This document shows, one piece after another, positions 42,625 to 51,187 of a stretch of DNA of 64,000 nt; the first letter of the stretch is position 1; each line of letters begins with the position of its first letter. The notes under the pieces were generated by a model. That model searched no databases and was not told the DNA's origin. It saw only the letters and a list, made by a program, of their open reading frames with translations. Source of the stretch: CAVZYN01 sp963779515 (GTDB taxonomy: Bacteria; Pseudomonadota; Alphaproteobacteria; Rhizobiales; Hyphomicrobiaceae); contig CAVZYN010000001.1 in NCBI GenBank assembly GCA_963779515.1, positions 310,001 to 374,000 of the forward strand, in the 5' to 3' direction. The position numbers were made by a program, and so were the translations under genes.

Positions 42625-43749
42625 TCACGGTAACAGGATCTGCCGGATCGAGGAGCCGTCGGCGAGGCGATCGAAGCCGATGTTGATGTCGTCGAACGAG
42701 AGGCGCTCACTCATCAGGCGGTCGACCGGCAGCAGCCCCTGCTGATAGAGCGAGATGAAGCGCGGGATGTCGCGCGCGGGCACGCAGGAGCCGACATAGC
42801 TGCCCTTGAGCGTGCGCTCCTCGGCGACCAGATTGGTGGCCGGCAGCTCGAACCGCGCGTTCGGATGCGGCAGGCTCGCGGTAACCGTCGTGCCACCGCG
42901 CTTAGTGACTTTGTAAGCCAGTTCGAGCGCTTTCACCGAGCCCGCGAGTTCGAACGCGAATTCGACGCCGCCATTGGAGAGTGCCTTGGCCTGTTCGACG
43001 GCGTCTTTATCCGTGGCATTGACGGTATGCGTTGCGCCGAGCTGCTTTGCCATCTTGAGTTTGTCATCGAGCATGTCGATGGCGATGATCTGGCGGCAGC
43101 CTGACGCTTTCGCGGCAAGCAGCGACATGAAGCCGACGCCGCCCAAGCCGACGATCGCCGTGCTGGCGCCCATCGGCACGCGGGCGGTGTTCATCACGGC
43201 GCCGGCACCAGTGACGACCGCGCAGCCGAACAGTGCCGCCTCTTCGAACGGCAACGTCTTGTCAATGCGAGTTGCCGAATGCTCCGAGACCACCGCGTAC
43301 TCGGCGAATGCCGAGACGCCGACGTGGTGATAGACCGGTGCGCCATGGCGCCTGAGCCGTGTCGCGCCAGAAAAGAGGGTTCCAGCCCCATTCGAGGCGG
43401 CACCAGGTTCGCACAGCGCCGGGCGGCCCTCGGCGCACGGCAGACAGAGGCCGCAGCTTGGCACGAACACCAGAATGGCGTGATCGCCCGTCTTGAACTT
43501 GCGCACGCCAGGTCCAGTCTCGACGACGTCGCCAGCGGCCTCGTGGCCGAGCACCATTGGCATCTGACGGGGGCGATCGCCGTTGATGGTCGAGAGGTCC
43601 GAGTGGCAGAGGCCGGCGGCTCGAATGCGCACCAGGATTTCGCCGTCACCGGGCGGATCGAGGTCCAACTCCTCGATGGTGAGTGGTTTCGATTGGGCAT
43701 AAGGCCTCGGCTTCATCATCTCCTGGATGACGGCTGCGCGAACTTTCAT
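42625..43749 (-). CDS. Zinc-dependent alcohol dehydrogenase (class III-like MDR)
   Basis: A 374-residue medium-chain dehydrogenase. The catalytic zinc site is formed by C and H in GLCHSDLS and GHEAAGDV; the structural zinc site is CGLCLPCAEGRPALC. The Rossmann motif is GLGGVGFMSLLAAKASG, then IAIDM for NAD selectivity. It should oxidise alcohols or reduce aldehydes with NAD in the cytosol; the class resembles NDMA- or glutathione-type alcohol dehydrogenases. The start at 43749 (MKVRAAVIQEMMKP) is typical. It converges on the MetE-like gene with stops abutting. Confidence 0.9.
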   Translation of the reverse strand: MKVRAAVIQEMMKPRPYAQSKPLTIEELDLDPPGDGEILVRIRAAGLCHSDLSTINGDRPRQMPMVLGHEAAGDVVETGPGVRKFKTGDHAILVFVPSCGLCLPCAEGRPALCEPGAASNGAGTLFSGATRLRRHGAPVYHHVGVSAFAEYAVVSEHSATRIDKTLPFEEAALFGCAVVTGAGAVMNTARVPMGASTAIVGLGGVGFMSLLAAKASGCRQIIAIDMLDDKLKMAKQLGATHTVNATDKDAVEQAKALSNGGVEFAFELAGSVKALELAYKVTKRGGTTVTASLPHPNARFELPATNLVAEERTLKGSYVGSCVPARDIPRFISLYQQGLLPVDRLMSERLSFDDINIGFDRLADGSSIRQILLP

Positions 43750-43858
43750 CGGGTCGGTCCTCGTAGTGCGATCGGCAACCCTTCGCACGTGAACAGGCTT
43801 GCGGCAATCGGGCCGCTGTGCAGGGATAGGTTGGACGATCCAAGTAAGGGAGAATGGC

Positions 43859-44623
43859 GTGCGCCTGTCACGGAGAGCAGTGGTTGCAGGACTTGTCGCG
43901 GTGCCGGCAGGCGCCGCGGCGCAAAGCAAAACCCGGATCGCGGCGGCCGCCGATTTGCGCGGCGCGTTGGACCCGATCGTGAAGGCGTTTACAGCGCGCA
44001 CCAATCACGAACTGTCGGTGACCTATGGATCGACCGGCAACCTGATGCGTCAGGTCGGCATGGGCGCGCCGTTCGAGATGTTGCTGGCGGCGGACGAGAG
44101 CTATGTGCAAGAGCTCGTGAAGGCGGGCGTCACCGATGGCGAGGGCGTGACGTATGCCGTTGGCCGCCTCGCGCTGATCGTGCGCAAGGGATCAGGCATT
44201 ACCGCCGATTCGGATCTCAAAGGCATCACCGAGGCGCTGGCTGCAGGGAAGATCACGCGTTTTGCGATCGCCAGTCCCGAGCACGCGCCCTACGGCACAC
44301 GTGGCCGAGAGGTGCTGGAAAAAGTCGGGCTATGGGAGAAAATCAGCGCGCGCATCGCGCTCGGCGAGAATGTCGCACAAGCCGCGCAGATCGTGGCGAC
44401 AGGCGCGGCGGAAGCTGGGTTGGTCGCCGTTCCCATCACCAAAACGCCCGATATGGCCAAAATCGTCGATGCGGTGACCATCCCCGCGGCGCTGCATCGC
44501 CCGTTGATGCAGCGCATGGTCCTGACGCGCAAGGCGGGCGAGGCTGCGCGCGCGTTCTACGCGGAGATGCAAACGCCCGGCGTGCGCGAAGCCTTGAAGA
44601 CAGCCGGCTTCGATATGCCGTGA
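43859..44623 (+). CDS. modA: Molybdate ABC transporter substrate-binding protein
   Basis: A 254-residue ModA with signal peptide RLSRRAVVAGLVAVPAGAAAQ. The binding-fold motifs IAAAADLRGALDPI, VTYGSTGNLMRQVGMGAPFEMLLAADE and FAIASPEHAPYGTRGREVLE are characteristic. It captures molybdate or tungstate in the periplasm. The GTG start at 43859 follows AAGGGAG; an upstream TTG is not credible. It begins the modABC operon and is divergent from the alcohol dehydrogenase gene. Confidence 0.92.
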   Translation: MRLSRRAVVAGLVAVPAGAAAQSKTRIAAAADLRGALDPIVKAFTARTNHELSVTYGSTGNLMRQVGMGAPFEMLLAADESYVQELVKAGVTDGEGVTYAVGRLALIVRKGSGITADSDLKGITEALAAGKITRFAIASPEHAPYGTRGREVLEKVGLWEKISARIALGENVAQAAQIVATGAAEAGLVAVPITKTPDMAKIVDAVTIPAALHRPLMQRMVLTRKAGEAARAFYAEMQTPGVREALKTAGFDMP

Positions 44624-44642
44624 GGGCTTGAGATCGCGCGCG

Positions 44643-45311
44643 ATGGATTGGACGGCTTTTGTCTTGTCATTGAAGCTCGCGTTCTGGACGTGCGCGCTGT
44701 TGTTGCCGCTGGGCGTTGTCGTGGCGCGCTGGCTGGCGTGGGGTCAGGTACGCGGCAAGGCGTGGGTGGAGGCGGCGTTGATGCTGCCACTCGTTCTGCC
44801 GCCGACGGTGCTCGGATACTACCTGTTGGTAGGTTTAGCGCCGGGATCGGCACTCGGGCGCGGGCTCGCCGGCCTTTTCGGCGGGCCGCTCGTGTTCACG
44901 TTTACAGGCATTCTCATCGCCTCGCTGCTGGTCAATCTGCCGTTTGCGATCCAGCCGATGCAGCGCGCGTTCGAGGCGATCAACCCGCGCATCCGGGAAG
45001 CGGCGTTCGTCAGTGGGCTATCGCGCTGGGAGACGTTCCGGCAAATCGAGTGGCCGCTGGCGTGGCCAGGCATCGTATCGGCGATGGCGCTGGTGTTCGC
45101 CCACACACTCGGCGAGTTTGGGGTTATCCTGCTGGTTGGCGGCAGCATTCCGGGCGAGACGCAAACGCTCTCGATTGCGCTGTACGATCGCGTCCAGGCG
45201 TTCAAGACCGACGAGGCAAATGCCATGGCCGGCGTTTTGCTGGCGATTGCATTCCTCGCGATTGCGATCGTGCATCTGACGACGCGGCGAGGCGCCAAGC
45301 CGCATGCGTGA
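44643..45311 (+). CDS. modB: Molybdate ABC transporter permease
   Basis: A 222-residue permease with five hydrophobic helices and the ModB features LPLVLPPTVLGYYLLVGL and the coupling loop EAAFVSGLSRWETFRQIEWPLAWPGIVSAMALVFAHTLGEFGV. It lies 19 bases after modA and overlaps modC by eight bases. It forms the molybdate channel with ModC as motor. Confidence 0.93.
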   Translation: MDWTAFVLSLKLAFWTCALLLPLGVVVARWLAWGQVRGKAWVEAALMLPLVLPPTVLGYYLLVGLAPGSALGRGLAGLFGGPLVFTFTGILIASLLVNLPFAIQPMQRAFEAINPRIREAAFVSGLSRWETFRQIEWPLAWPGIVSAMALVFAHTLGEFGVILLVGGSIPGETQTLSIALYDRVQAFKTDEANAMAGVLLAIAFLAIAIVHLTTRRGAKPHA

Positions 45312-46431
45312 TCACCCGGGAGATCTGCCGCAACGCCAAGGCCTGAGCGCGCGGCTGGCGCAGGCGCGGCCCATTCCGTTCGACGTGACAATCGACGTGG
45401 CACCTGGCGAATTATTGGCGTTGCTGGGCCCCTCGGGCAGCGGCAAGACCACGATCCTGCGTGCGATCGCGGGCCTGCTCATGCCGGCGGAAGGGCGCGT
45501 CGTCTGCGACGGCGAAACCTGGTTCGATCCGGCGGCATCGATCGCCGTTCCGCCGCAGGCACGCCGCGTCGGCATGGTGTTTCAGGACTATGCGCTGTTT
45601 CCGCATCTCTCGGCGCGCGACAATGTCGCGTTGGGTGTCAGCGGGCGCGCCGATGCCGCGAGCCGGAGTGCAGCCGAGGCGTTTCTTGCGCGGGTCAATC
45701 TCACGGGGCTCGAGGAGCGGCTGCCAGCTGCGCTGTCGGGCGGACAACAACAGCGCGTCGCCTTGGCGCGGGCGTTGGCGCGGGAGCCGCGCGTTCTGCT
45801 GCTGGACGAGCCGTTCTCGGCGGTCGATCAGATGACACGGCAGCGGTTGAAGCGCGAGCTTGCGGTGCTGCGCCGCTCGCTCAACATTCCAATCATTCTG
45901 GTGACGCACGATATCGACGAGGCGGTGGCGCTGGCGGATCGGGTCGCCGTGCTTTATCGGGGACGCATCCTGCAGCAGGGAACATCGGAAGACGTGCGGT
46001 TGCGGCCGGCCGAGGCCGCGGTTGCGCATCTGATGGGCGAGAGCAACGTCTTCGAGGGCGAACTATTGACGGTGGCGTCGGCGACGCCGGGTCGATTGAA
46101 GTGGCGCGGTATCGTGCTGGACGTGCGCGAAACCGGTGCGGTGAGAGCGGGACAGCGGGTGATGTGGATGGTGCCGGCGGAGAGCATCGTGCTGCATCGG
46201 CGCGGGCGGCCGTCGCAGGGCGAGCGCGAAAATCCGGTTCCGGGTACGGTGGTGGATCTGACGCGGCTCGGCGAGCAGACGGCCGTGACGGTGCGCGTCG
46301 ATGGCGCGGGTGATGCCCTGCTGAATTTCCGGCTGCCGACGCATGCGGCGAAACGCAACGAACTGGCGGCGGGCGAGCTGGTGCAGGTCTCGCTGCTCGC
46401 CGAAGGCATTCATGTCATGGGCGCGGCCTGA
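45304..46431 (+). CDS. modC: Molybdate ABC transporter ATP-binding protein
   Basis: A 375-residue ATPase. Walker A is GPSGSGKTTI, the Q loop lies in VGMVFQDYALFPHL, the signature is ALSGGQQQRVALARALA, Walker B is VLLLDEPFSAVD and the switch is LVTHDIDEA. The last ~110 residues form a TOBE/mop-like domain (GTVVDLTRLGEQTAVTVRVDG) that binds oxyanion and can inhibit uptake. It overlaps modB, consistent with coupled translation. Confidence 0.93.
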   Translation: MRDHPGDLPQRQGLSARLAQARPIPFDVTIDVAPGELLALLGPSGSGKTTILRAIAGLLMPAEGRVVCDGETWFDPAASIAVPPQARRVGMVFQDYALFPHLSARDNVALGVSGRADAASRSAAEAFLARVNLTGLEERLPAALSGGQQQRVALARALAREPRVLLLDEPFSAVDQMTRQRLKRELAVLRRSLNIPIILVTHDIDEAVALADRVAVLYRGRILQQGTSEDVRLRPAEAAVAHLMGESNVFEGELLTVASATPGRLKWRGIVLDVRETGAVRAGQRVMWMVPAESIVLHRRGRPSQGERENPVPGTVVDLTRLGEQTAVTVRVDGAGDALLNFRLPTHAAKRNELAAGELVQVSLLAEGIHVMGAA

Positions 46432-46445
46432 TCAGCGCGGCCCAA

Positions 46446-47063
46446 TCAGCGTGGCTTCAGACGCGGCTCGACCACGAGCGGCGGCAGTGGCGGTCCGAAG
46501 CGGAGTGGCAGCGCCATGTCGATTTCGATCAACTCGGGCAATGCATCCGTTCGCGGCCAGTCGTCGTGCCACCGCGCGTCCGCCTCGGGCGCCGCGCGGC
46601 CGAAGTAGCGCAATTTAAATGCGGCGGCGGGCTGGAGCAGAACCTGCGTTTCGGGCGGCGGCGGTTTTACTGCAAAAGGCGCTTGGGCGAGAACGACAGC
46701 GCGCTGCGGTGATGCCACCGAACTGATCGTCGTGCGATAGAGCCCGGGTTCGGAGCGGATCGGGTCGAGCGCCGAGACGAAGCTGATGGCGGTGTTGCCA
46801 CCGGCAAAGGCAATTTGGCCAGTGGCATTCTCGGCAACGTCGAATGCAGCGACGGCGGCGGCCAGCCTGTTTGAGAGCGCGGATCGGGCCGCAAGGAGTG
46901 CTGCGCGCTGGTCGAGTTCGGTGCTCGTGGTCAGCGCCGTACGGCCGAGATTGAGCGCCCCCGGCGCAAAGGACATCAGGAGGGCGAGCAGCGCGAGTGC
47001 CACGATCAGCTCGATCAGCGTGACGCCATCATCAGTGTATGCGTCGCGTGCCTCATCGCTCAT
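46446..47063 (-). CDS. gspJ: Type II secretion minor pseudopilin GspJ
   Basis: A 205-residue prepilin-like protein. The prepilin peptidase site is DDGVTLIELIVALALLALL (cleavage after Gly, Glu at +5), followed by the hydrophobic N-terminal helix. The C-terminal half is beta-rich and proline-rich, as in GspJ. It sits at the end of the minus-strand gsp operon and overlaps gspI by four bases. In known systems GspI, J and K form the pilus tip; no gspK follows here. Confidence 0.8.
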   Translation of the reverse strand: MSDEARDAYTDDGVTLIELIVALALLALLMSFAPGALNLGRTALTTSTELDQRAALLAARSALSNRLAAAVAAFDVAENATGQIAFAGGNTAISFVSALDPIRSEPGLYRTTISSVASPQRAVVLAQAPFAVKPPPPETQVLLQPAAAFKLRYFGRAAPEADARWHDDWPRTDALPELIEIDMALPLRFGPPLPPLVVEPRLKPR

Positions 47064-47455
47064 GTGCGCGGTCCGAGCTTGAGCGTGGTGAGGCGAACAA
47101 AGCGCGGCGCCTGTGTGCGGTCGTCTTGAAAGCGCACCTCGGCGGTGACCCAGTAGCCGGTTCGCTGGATCCGTTGCGGCAGCGCGGGTTGGATATTGTG
47201 CGGGGCGATGATGATCCGCCAGGCCGTCGTTTGTCCATCGGTGCCGGTGACTTCGCCGGCGCGAAGCGGGATTACTATGCCGACGCTGGCAAGTCGCGAG
47301 CGGGCGGTCTCGACGGCTTCGATCTCAGCCATGGCACGGCGTGTGCCGCTCCAGCCACCAGCTAGAAGTGTCTGGAACGCAATCAGCGCGCTCGAGAGAA
47401 CCAGCAGGGCTACCAGCGTCTCAATCAGCGTGAAGCCTCGATCTTGTCGGTTCAT
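47060..47455 (-). CDS. gspI: Type II secretion minor pseudopilin GspI
   Basis: A 131-residue pseudopilin starting MNRQDRGFTLIETLVALLVLSSALIAF, with the cleavage site after RG and Glu at +5. Its size and the AEIEAVETARSRLASVG segment after the helix fit GspI. The start at 47455 is used because it places the leader directly; the longer open frame upstream is antisense to gspH. It lies four bases after gspH and overlaps gspJ. Confidence 0.82.
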   Translation of the reverse strand: MNRQDRGFTLIETLVALLVLSSALIAFQTLLAGGWSGTRRAMAEIEAVETARSRLASVGIVIPLRAGEVTGTDGQTTAWRIIIAPHNIQPALPQRIQRTGYWVTAEVRFQDDRTQAPRFVRLTTLKLGPRT

Positions 47456-47459
47456 GCGA

Positions 47460-47906
47460 TCAACGGACGGCGCTGACGCGCGGCTCCCCGGTGATCCAAT
47501 CGACAACGACCTTGGCTTGACCGGACGCCGTGCGGAGCGTGACGGAGCCGCCGCCGGACGTGCCATCCGGAAAGAAGCGAACGCGGGCGATGCGGTTTGG
47601 CAAGCGTTCTGCGTCGGGAATTTCGAGATCGAGGCTGACACCGCCGCCGAGATCGCGCGCGGGCAGACCGTCGGTCCAATAACGGCGGCGGTCGACATCG
47701 ACGAGAACCGCTTGCGTCATATTGCTGCGGATCGCTTGGGCGCGTGCAAGGCGGAAGTCTGCCGCAAGCTGCCAGGCGGCTGCGTCGATTGCAACGGTTC
47801 CATCGCGGCGGGCATACGCTGTCCAGCCGATCGTGGCCGTCATGGCGAGGATGGCCAGCACCACCAGCATCTCGAGCAGCGTGAAGCCGCGGTCGCGCGC
47901 CGTCAT
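47460..47906 (-). CDS. gspH: Type II secretion minor pseudopilin GspH
   Basis: A 148-residue pseudopilin with leader MTARDRGFTLLEMLVVLAILAM and the GspH/FimT-like C-terminal beta domain (DFRLARAQAIRSN, VRFFPDGTSGGG). The FFPDG.S.GG motif is a strong GspH mark. It overlaps gspF by four bases (ATGA). The usual gspG between gspF and gspH is missing. Confidence 0.88.
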   Translation of the reverse strand: MTARDRGFTLLEMLVVLAILAMTATIGWTAYARRDGTVAIDAAAWQLAADFRLARAQAIRSNMTQAVLVDVDRRRYWTDGLPARDLGGGVSLDLEIPDAERLPNRIARVRFFPDGTSGGGSVTLRTASGQAKVVVDWITGEPRVSAVR

Positions 47907-49129
47907 TTCAGCACCAGGTCATTGGCGGTGGTGATTGCGCTCATGACCGAGAGTACGAGGCCGCCGACGCCGGCGCCAATGAGGACGGTGAGCACTGGCG
48001 TGATCAGTGTGGTGACGCGATCGAGGCCGCGCGACAGTGCGGCTTCGTGAATGTCGGCGACACGGCTGAGCATTATTTGCAATTGCCCGGTCCTTTCTCC
48101 GACGGCGATCAGCCGCTCTGCAACGTCGGGGAAGAGCCGCGTTGCGATCAGGGGCGCGGAGAGCGTAGCTCCGCCCTCGATCTGCTGTACGAGCCCCGCG
48201 ATCTGCTGCCGCCACACCGAGTTGCGCACAACGCCGGCAACGGTGCGCAGACCGTCGACGAGCGGCACGCCGCTGTGCAGCAGTGTCGCCAGCGTGCGCG
48301 AAAAGCGCGCGGTCTCGCGCTGCGTGATGAGGTTGCCGATCAATGGCAGACGCAACGCCGTGCGGTCGAGTATGGTCCGGCCCGTGACTTGACGGGCGAA
48401 GAGGACGACGGCTGCAACACCCGCCGCCAGCGAGGCGAGAACGATCGGCCAGGATGTGGTCAGCAGTTGCCGGATCCCGTCGAGCGTGCGGATGAGAAAC
48501 GGCGGCTCGGATTTGGCATCACGGAACAGCGGCATGATGGCCGGCACAAGCACGAACGCAATCACGGACAGCGCGATGAGCGCCGCAACGACCAGGATGG
48601 CCGGATAGAGAAGACCGCCGGAGACGCGGCTGCGGATCTCGGCATTGCGTTCGAGAAAGCGCGCGAGATCCTCGAGTACGGGGCCGAGTTTGCCGCTGGC
48701 CTCGCCAGCGCGGATGATCTGACAGTAGTAGTCAGGTAGCGCCCCGCCCCGCGCCGCCAGCGCATCGGACAGCGACTTGCCGGCAATGACGTCGGCAAGC
48801 GCCGCGCGAGTCACCTGCCGGGCTTTGGCGGAGAGCGCGGGTTGTACGCTCGCAATGCGCAGCGCTTCGTCGATGGGAAGGGACGCGTTGATGAGAGCCG
48901 CAAGTTCGCGTGTGAACACGGCAAGTGCAGCACCTGAGAGTTCGCGCCGCTCGAACACCTCGCGTTGCCACCAAGGCAGTTGTGCCGGTGCGCCGCCGAT
49001 CGCGATCTCGACTGGAAAGCGGCCTTGCTGGCGGAGGAGTTCGAGCGCCAATTCGCGGGTCGCGGCGTCGATGTCGCCCGAGAGCAGCGCGCCGCGATCA
49101 TCGTAGGCCTTGTAGGAGAAGCGCGCCAT
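47903..49129 (-). CDS. gspF: Type II secretion inner-membrane platform protein GspF
   Basis: A 408-residue polytopic membrane protein with the N-terminal MARFSYKAYDDRGALLSGDIDA and two T2SSF domains: the first around FTRELAALINASLPIDEAL, the second around TARFSRTLATLLHSGVPLVDGLRTVAG. Three helices are visible (LLYPAILVVAALIALSVIAFVLVPAI; WPIVLASLAAGVAAVVLFA; the C-terminal LITPVLTVLIGAGVGGLVLSVM). GspF couples the GspE ATPase to pseudopilus assembly. The start overlaps the gspE stop by one base (TGATG). Confidence 0.9.
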   Translation of the reverse strand: MARFSYKAYDDRGALLSGDIDAATRELALELLRQQGRFPVEIAIGGAPAQLPWWQREVFERRELSGAALAVFTRELAALINASLPIDEALRIASVQPALSAKARQVTRAALADVIAGKSLSDALAARGGALPDYYCQIIRAGEASGKLGPVLEDLARFLERNAEIRSRVSGGLLYPAILVVAALIALSVIAFVLVPAIMPLFRDAKSEPPFLIRTLDGIRQLLTTSWPIVLASLAAGVAAVVLFARQVTGRTILDRTALRLPLIGNLITQRETARFSRTLATLLHSGVPLVDGLRTVAGVVRNSVWRQQIAGLVQQIEGGATLSAPLIATRLFPDVAERLIAVGERTGQLQIMLSRVADIHEAALSRGLDRVTTLITPVLTVLIGAGVGGLVLSVMSAITTANDLVLK

Positions 49130-50886
49130 CAGCCCATCCGTGTGACGCGCAGAACTTCGTCGAGCGTCGTCTCGCCGGCATAGGCCTTGGCAAGGCCGTC
49201 TTGGAACAGCGAGATCATGCCGGACCTTGCCGCGGCGTCTTCGAGCGCCCGCTCGGGCCGGCGGCCGATGATGTGTTCGCGCATCTGGTCGTCGACGATC
49301 AAGAGTTCGCCAATTGAGGTGCGGCCCGAAAAGCCGGTGTTGCGGCACGCGTGACAACCGACGCCCGCGCGGAGCCCGTCATGCGGCAGTGCGGCGGCGG
49401 CACCCCCCGACGCCCGGCGGAGTTCGTCGAGCCGCGCCGTCAGTGCCGGCGATGATTTCGCGGGCGCGGCGCAGGACGGACAAAGCCGGCGCACCAGGCG
49501 CTGGGCAAGAATCCCCGTGACGGTCGAGGCGAGGAGGTAGTCGGCGACACCCATGTCGAGGAGCCGCGTGATGGTTGCGGCCGCGCTGTTGGTATGGATG
49601 GTGGACAGCACGAGGTGACCGGTGAGTGAAGCCTGGATCGCCATCTGCGCGGTTTCGAGATCGCGGATTTCGCCGACCATGATGACGTCGGGATCTTGGC
49701 GCAGGATCGAGCGCAGGGAATGCGCGAACGTCAGTCCGATGCGCGGCTGCACCTGGACTTGGTTGATGCCGGCGAGGTCGTACTCGATCGGGTCTTCGAC
49801 GGTGAAAATCTTGCGTTCGCGCGTGTTGAGGCGGCCAATCCCGGTGTAGAGCGTCGTCGTCTTGCCGCTGCCGGTCGGGCCGGTGACGAGCACGATGCCG
49901 TTCGGCTGGTCGAGCAGGCGAATGAAGGCCTCACGCACGGGCGCGGCAAATCCCAGGGTGTGAAAGTCGAGGGCGACGGTTGCGCGGTCGAGAATACGGA
50001 GCACGACGCTTTCGCCGTTGCGTGTCGGCATGGTCGAGACACGCAGATCGATTTCCCGGCCGCGCACGTTGGCATTGATGCGGCCGTCCTGCGGCAGGCG
50101 ATGCTCTGCGATGTCGAGACCGGCCATGATCTTGACGCGCGATGTCACGGCGGCGCGGTTCGCCGGTGGCAATCGCTCGACCGTGTGCAGGATGCCGTCG
50201 ATGCGGAAGCGGACGTCGAGCGCATCGTCGCCGGGTTCGAGATGAATATCCGATGCCTTGGCTTCGACGGCGCGATTGATCATGTCGTGGACGAGGCGGA
50301 TGACCGGCGCGTCGCTGGCGAGATCCTCGAGACGGCGCAGATCCTGCTCACTGGCGGCTTCGATTGCAGGTGCAGGGGCGTTGCTGAGGTCTGCGCGTTT
50401 GGCGTCGCGGCTGTAGAGCTGTTCGATGGCGCGCTGCAGATCGCCCGCCGCCATGACGCAGCGTTCGACAGGGCGGCCGAGCAGGAATGCGATCGCATCG
50501 ACCGTGTCGGCGCGGAACGGGTCGGCCATCGCCAGCCAGACGCGCCGGCCGTCATCTGCGATCGGCAGGACCGCGTTGGTTTCGAGAAAGGCGCGCTGCA
50601 ACCGGTCGCCGAGCAGCGGCGCCACAGGCAGATCGCTGGGGCCGACGGCATTGAGACCGAGAAGCCCCGCCAGATGCGTTGCCATGTCGGCTTCCGGAAC
50701 AAGACCGAGACGCACCAGCACGAGATCGAACCGCTCGCCGCTTTGCTTCTGCGCACGCTCGGCACGGCGTAGTTGCAACTCATCGAGCACGCCGAGATCT
50801 TGCAACCGGCGGCCGAGCATCGCAACGAACGCCGTGCTGCGCGGTTCGAGCGCGGGGGCTCCGGAAGGTGTCGCATCGCCCGTCAT
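49129..50886 (-). CDS. gspE: Type II secretion ATPase GspE
   Basis: A ~585-residue AAA+-like secretion ATPase. An N-terminal MshEN-type domain (DLVLVRLGLVPEADMATHLA) is followed by the catalytic half: Walker A GPTGSGKTTTLYTGI, Asp box TVEDPIEYDL, Walker B DPDVIMVGEIRD and the His box TGHLVLSTIHTN. The zinc-binding C-terminal metal domain has CPSC and CHAC. It powers pseudopilus extension from the cytoplasmic face. The start is uncertain: ATG at 50886 or GTG at 50928; neither has a strong ribosome site. It heads the minus-strand operon. Confidence 0.93.
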   Translation of the reverse strand: MTGDATPSGAPALEPRSTAFVAMLGRRLQDLGVLDELQLRRAERAQKQSGERFDLVLVRLGLVPEADMATHLAGLLGLNAVGPSDLPVAPLLGDRLQRAFLETNAVLPIADDGRRVWLAMADPFRADTVDAIAFLLGRPVERCVMAAGDLQRAIEQLYSRDAKRADLSNAPAPAIEAASEQDLRRLEDLASDAPVIRLVHDMINRAVEAKASDIHLEPGDDALDVRFRIDGILHTVERLPPANRAAVTSRVKIMAGLDIAEHRLPQDGRINANVRGREIDLRVSTMPTRNGESVVLRILDRATVALDFHTLGFAAPVREAFIRLLDQPNGIVLVTGPTGSGKTTTLYTGIGRLNTRERKIFTVEDPIEYDLAGINQVQVQPRIGLTFAHSLRSILRQDPDVIMVGEIRDLETAQMAIQASLTGHLVLSTIHTNSAAATITRLLDMGVADYLLASTVTGILAQRLVRRLCPSCAAPAKSSPALTARLDELRRASGGAAAALPHDGLRAGVGCHACRNTGFSGRTSIGELLIVDDQMREHIIGRRPERALEDAAARSGMISLFQDGLAKAYAGETTLDEVLRVTRMG

Positions 50887-50937
50887 GCTGAGGCCGCCAC
50901 AGTTCAATCCAAGATCGGCAGATTTCACTGTATACTA

Positions 50938-51108
50938 CTAGTGTGATGATTCCGAAGTCTGCATCCATCTTGCGGCTGGATTTCGTAGCGGACGTCGGAA
51001 ATCTGAATCACACTAGAATCAGTGCTTTCTAGTGTCCTTTTGTTCGCGAAGTTCGTTCAATACCAGCTGCAAGTGATGACGAACTTCGCGAACAGGACAC
51101 TAGTGTGA
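50938..51108. repeat. Double palindrome between gspE and gspL
   Basis: Two adjacent large hairpins fill the 301-base divergent spacer (50887-51187). The first pairs ctagtgtgat (50938-50947) with the imperfect complement aatcacactag (51006-51016), with partial pairing further in. The second pairs ctagtgtcc...tgttcgcgaagttcgt (51029-51056) with acgaacttcgcgaacaggacactag (51079-51103), differing by two bases in a T run. A third tagtgtga copy follows at 51101. They could be operators for both divergent operons or a non-autonomous palindromic element. Confidence 0.8.
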
Positions 51109-51187
51109 CTCGCGGCCCCACGGCTATGGGGCGTGCGATGTCACTGATCAGGGCACAACATGCGCCGAAGAGAACGCTATTGAAGCA

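Noticed and set aside
47196..48050. Plus-strand frames opposite the gsp pseudopilin genes
   Set aside because: They overlap three genes with clear prepilin leaders and have no independent support.
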